In this document: positions 62,618 through 64,000 of the stretch, piece after piece
How the letters are laid out: every line of letters starts with the position of its first letter
How positions within the stretch are numbered: position 1 is the stretch's first letter
DNA from: Neisseria animaloris
Lineage (GTDB): Bacteria > Pseudomonadota > Gammaproteobacteria > Burkholderiales > Neisseriaceae
Reading direction: 5' to 3'
DNA: 64,000 bases
Assembly (NCBI RefSeq): GCF_900637855.1
Contig: NZ_LR134440.1
Coordinates: 62,001-126,000, forward strand
Program-made: the position numbers and the translations under genes
Notes under the pieces: generated by a model
What the model saw: the letters and a program-made list of their open reading frames with translations, nothing else
Databases searched by the model: none
What the model was told of the DNA's origin: nothing

Positions 62618-63946
62618 ATGCGGAAATTGTTAGTATCTAAAAAAAGATTGAGAAGTACTCTTAAGCCAATAAGAAAACATGATTTAAAAGAAAAATTTAG
62701 TATATGGATTTGGTTGGAACATTGGATAAAGATTATTGCAGCAGTTTCTCCAATAGCATTACTTTTAGGAGCTACGCTAATTTATGCTCATCTTTTTACT
62801 TTAAATAGCGTTGGCTTGTTTTCAGAGGTAATAGCAACTCCTTCAGTATTTTTTTCAATTTTAATATTATTTTCTTTTTTAGTTATTTATATTTTTGGAC
62901 TCCCTTTTTTCGCTCCCTATAATTTAGCTAAACTTGTTAATAAGTATGAGAAAAAAAATATTAAATTTTATTTGATTATATTGATATTTTTGATATTAAA
63001 AGATTTTATTGGAATATATTTTATAGGATGGGCAGCTGTTAAGAAAAATGAACTAATATTTATATTTTTTCTTACACTATATTATTTTTTGTTCCCGCTT
63101 TTTACTTTTTTATTTATAAAATCAAATAATTATTTTAATTTATTCTTATTTTCGATTGTGATATTCATTTTAGGAAGAGGACTTGTTTTACATTTTGAAG
63201 ATTATGAGAATATAAGATTATTTTGGATATTAGCCATTCCATTAACTTGTATTCTTCTTATGTTTTTCATGAAAAATAAATTTATGAAAAATATAAAAAT
63301 AAAAGTTTATAGAAGTTGGGATTTTGTTTTAGATTTTTTTTCTTTTGGGGTAGTATTTGCTTTATCTAATCTTTTGTTGATTTTATTTGTTTTTTTAATA
63401 AGCGAAATTTGGTTTGATAGTGATAAATCTTCTTTTCTTATTACAGTCATCATGTGCTACTTGATTAATATTTTACCTTCATTTGGATTTTTAGGAGTAG
63501 GGAAGGGAAATAACCATACTATATTATGGTGTTTCCCTATCATGTTTATTATTTTATTAGGTGCATTTATGGTGCTACTCCCAGGTTCTCAAGTTAGAAG
63601 TGGCTTGTTAATGTCACTAGGCTACATTGAAAATTATCGACAAGCTCGTTGGTATTTAATCGATACTCGTTTTGTGGAATGGAATGCTTTGAGAAGTAAA
63701 GAAAATATTGAAAATTCAATATCAGTTGATCATATGGAAACGTGGAAAAAAGTTTTTCAACCTTTGCCTCCTCGTATAAATATAAATGGATATAAATATT
63801 CTAATGCTTTTTATGGTTATATAGCATGGAATTTAGGTAATATTAAAATTTTCTGTCCGCAAACCATTCAAAATAATGAAGATGTTAATAAAAAATGCTT
63901 ATACATTAAAAGTGAATTTTTACAGCCTTTGCCTGATAATATGTAA
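62618..63946 (+). CDS. Very AT-rich gene for a multi-pass membrane protein of unknown family
   Basis: A 442-residue protein with about nine or ten hydrophobic segments between residues 35 and 330 and a C-terminal region of about 110 residues without membrane segments (LMSLGYIENYRQARWYLIDTRFVEW..., two Cys near the end). The codon third positions are nearly all A or T, in strong contrast with all other genes here, and this points to recent transfer. GGGAG is upstream of the ATG. A DUS hairpin begins at 63976. I recognise no family; a host-immunity or envelope role would be a guess. Confidence 0.8.
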   Translation: MRKLLVSKKRLRSTLKPIRKHDLKEKFSIWIWLEHWIKIIAAVSPIALLLGATLIYAHLFTLNSVGLFSEVIATPSVFFSILILFSFLVIYIFGLPFFAPYNLAKLVNKYEKKNIKFYLIILIFLILKDFIGIYFIGWAAVKKNELIFIFFLTLYYFLFPLFTFLFIKSNNYFNLFLFSIVIFILGRGLVLHFEDYENIRLFWILAIPLTCILLMFFMKNKFMKNIKIKVYRSWDFVLDFFSFGVVFALSNLLLILFVFLISEIWFDSDKSSFLITVIMCYLINILPSFGFLGVGKGNNHTILWCFPIMFIILLGAFMVLLPGSQVRSGLLMSLGYIENYRQARWYLIDTRFVEWNALRSKENIENSISVDHMETWKKVFQPLPPRININGYKYSNAFYGYIAWNLGNIKIFCPQTIQNNEDVNKKCLYIKSEFLQPLPDNM

Positions 63947-63975
63947 TTAATAATATTAAAAATTTTAAAAAAAAA

Positions 63976-64000
63976 AGGCCGTCTGAAAACATTTTCAGAC
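63976..64000 (+). terminator. DUS inverted repeat, cut by the window end
   Basis: AAGGCCGTCTGAAAA followed by TTTTCAGAC, where the window stops. It would end the AT-rich gene. Confidence 0.75.

Noticed and set aside
1..64000. CRISPR arrays, tRNA or rRNA genes
   Set aside because: No regular direct repeats with spacers, no cloverleaf-like TTCGAATC sequences in gaps, and no rRNA sequence were noticed.

Overview
The window is chromosomal DNA from a member of the Neisseriaceae, most likely a Neisseria species of the AG-DUS group. The 12-base DNA uptake sequence AGGCCGTCTGAA occurs throughout, singly and as inverted pairs behind genes. Two Correia-type elements are present, and the housekeeping proteins closely resemble Neisseria proteins. 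A second uptake dialect, TGCCTGTCTGAA (known from N. wadsworthii as wadDUS), also occurs, but I saw it only between about 16.3 and 36.2 kb. No tRNA, rRNA, CRISPR array, prophage or intact insertion sequence was recognised.

Layout. 0-11.6 kb is core: aspS (5' end cut by the window), coaBC, an organophosphate antiporter, a phosphoglucomutase/phosphomannomutase, S-formylglutathione hydrolase, proS, a YceI lipoprotein and a FAH-family enzyme. 11.8-16.4 kb holds a LemA/M48 peptidase pair, a decayed TetR gene, an HlyD-type adaptor and a DUF4298 protein. 16.5-37.2 kb is an accessory block: a TonB-dependent siderophore receptor with two ABC proteins; an MBL-fold protein divergent from a LysR regulator; an electrophile-defence set (GST, MerR regulator, HchA glyoxalase, OYE reductase); a CPBP protease; an HPP protein with a TetR regulator; an RbbA-like ABC fusion with a second permease; an Ada/Ogt-type methyltransferase; a VOC protein and a YagU protein. 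An outer-membrane efflux lipoprotein follows at 37.4-38.9 kb.

39-64 kb is again mostly core: lptE-holA, ratA-rnfH, pth, ppiA, a ccdA/thioredoxin pair, a multihaem cytochrome pair with a TsdA-like enzyme, a YqjD/YqjE/YqjK-like trio, a TSUP transporter, a TusA-like protein, pyrC, a riboflavin cluster (ribBA-like, ribH, nusB), tpx, recN, a RidA protein, ybaK and a DMT transporter. The window ends in a very AT-rich gene for an unrecognised membrane protein.

How the genes may work together. The HlyD adaptor, the RbbA/YhhJ-type transporter and the outer-membrane lipoprotein would make a complete tripartite exporter, although the adaptor lies about 15 kb from the pump. The accessory block between them carries the foreign uptake dialect, so it may have been inserted there. 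The most unusual protein is a RibB-type riboflavin enzyme fused in frame behind a Cro/C1-like DNA-binding domain (55352-56713), which could be a self-regulating biosynthetic enzyme.
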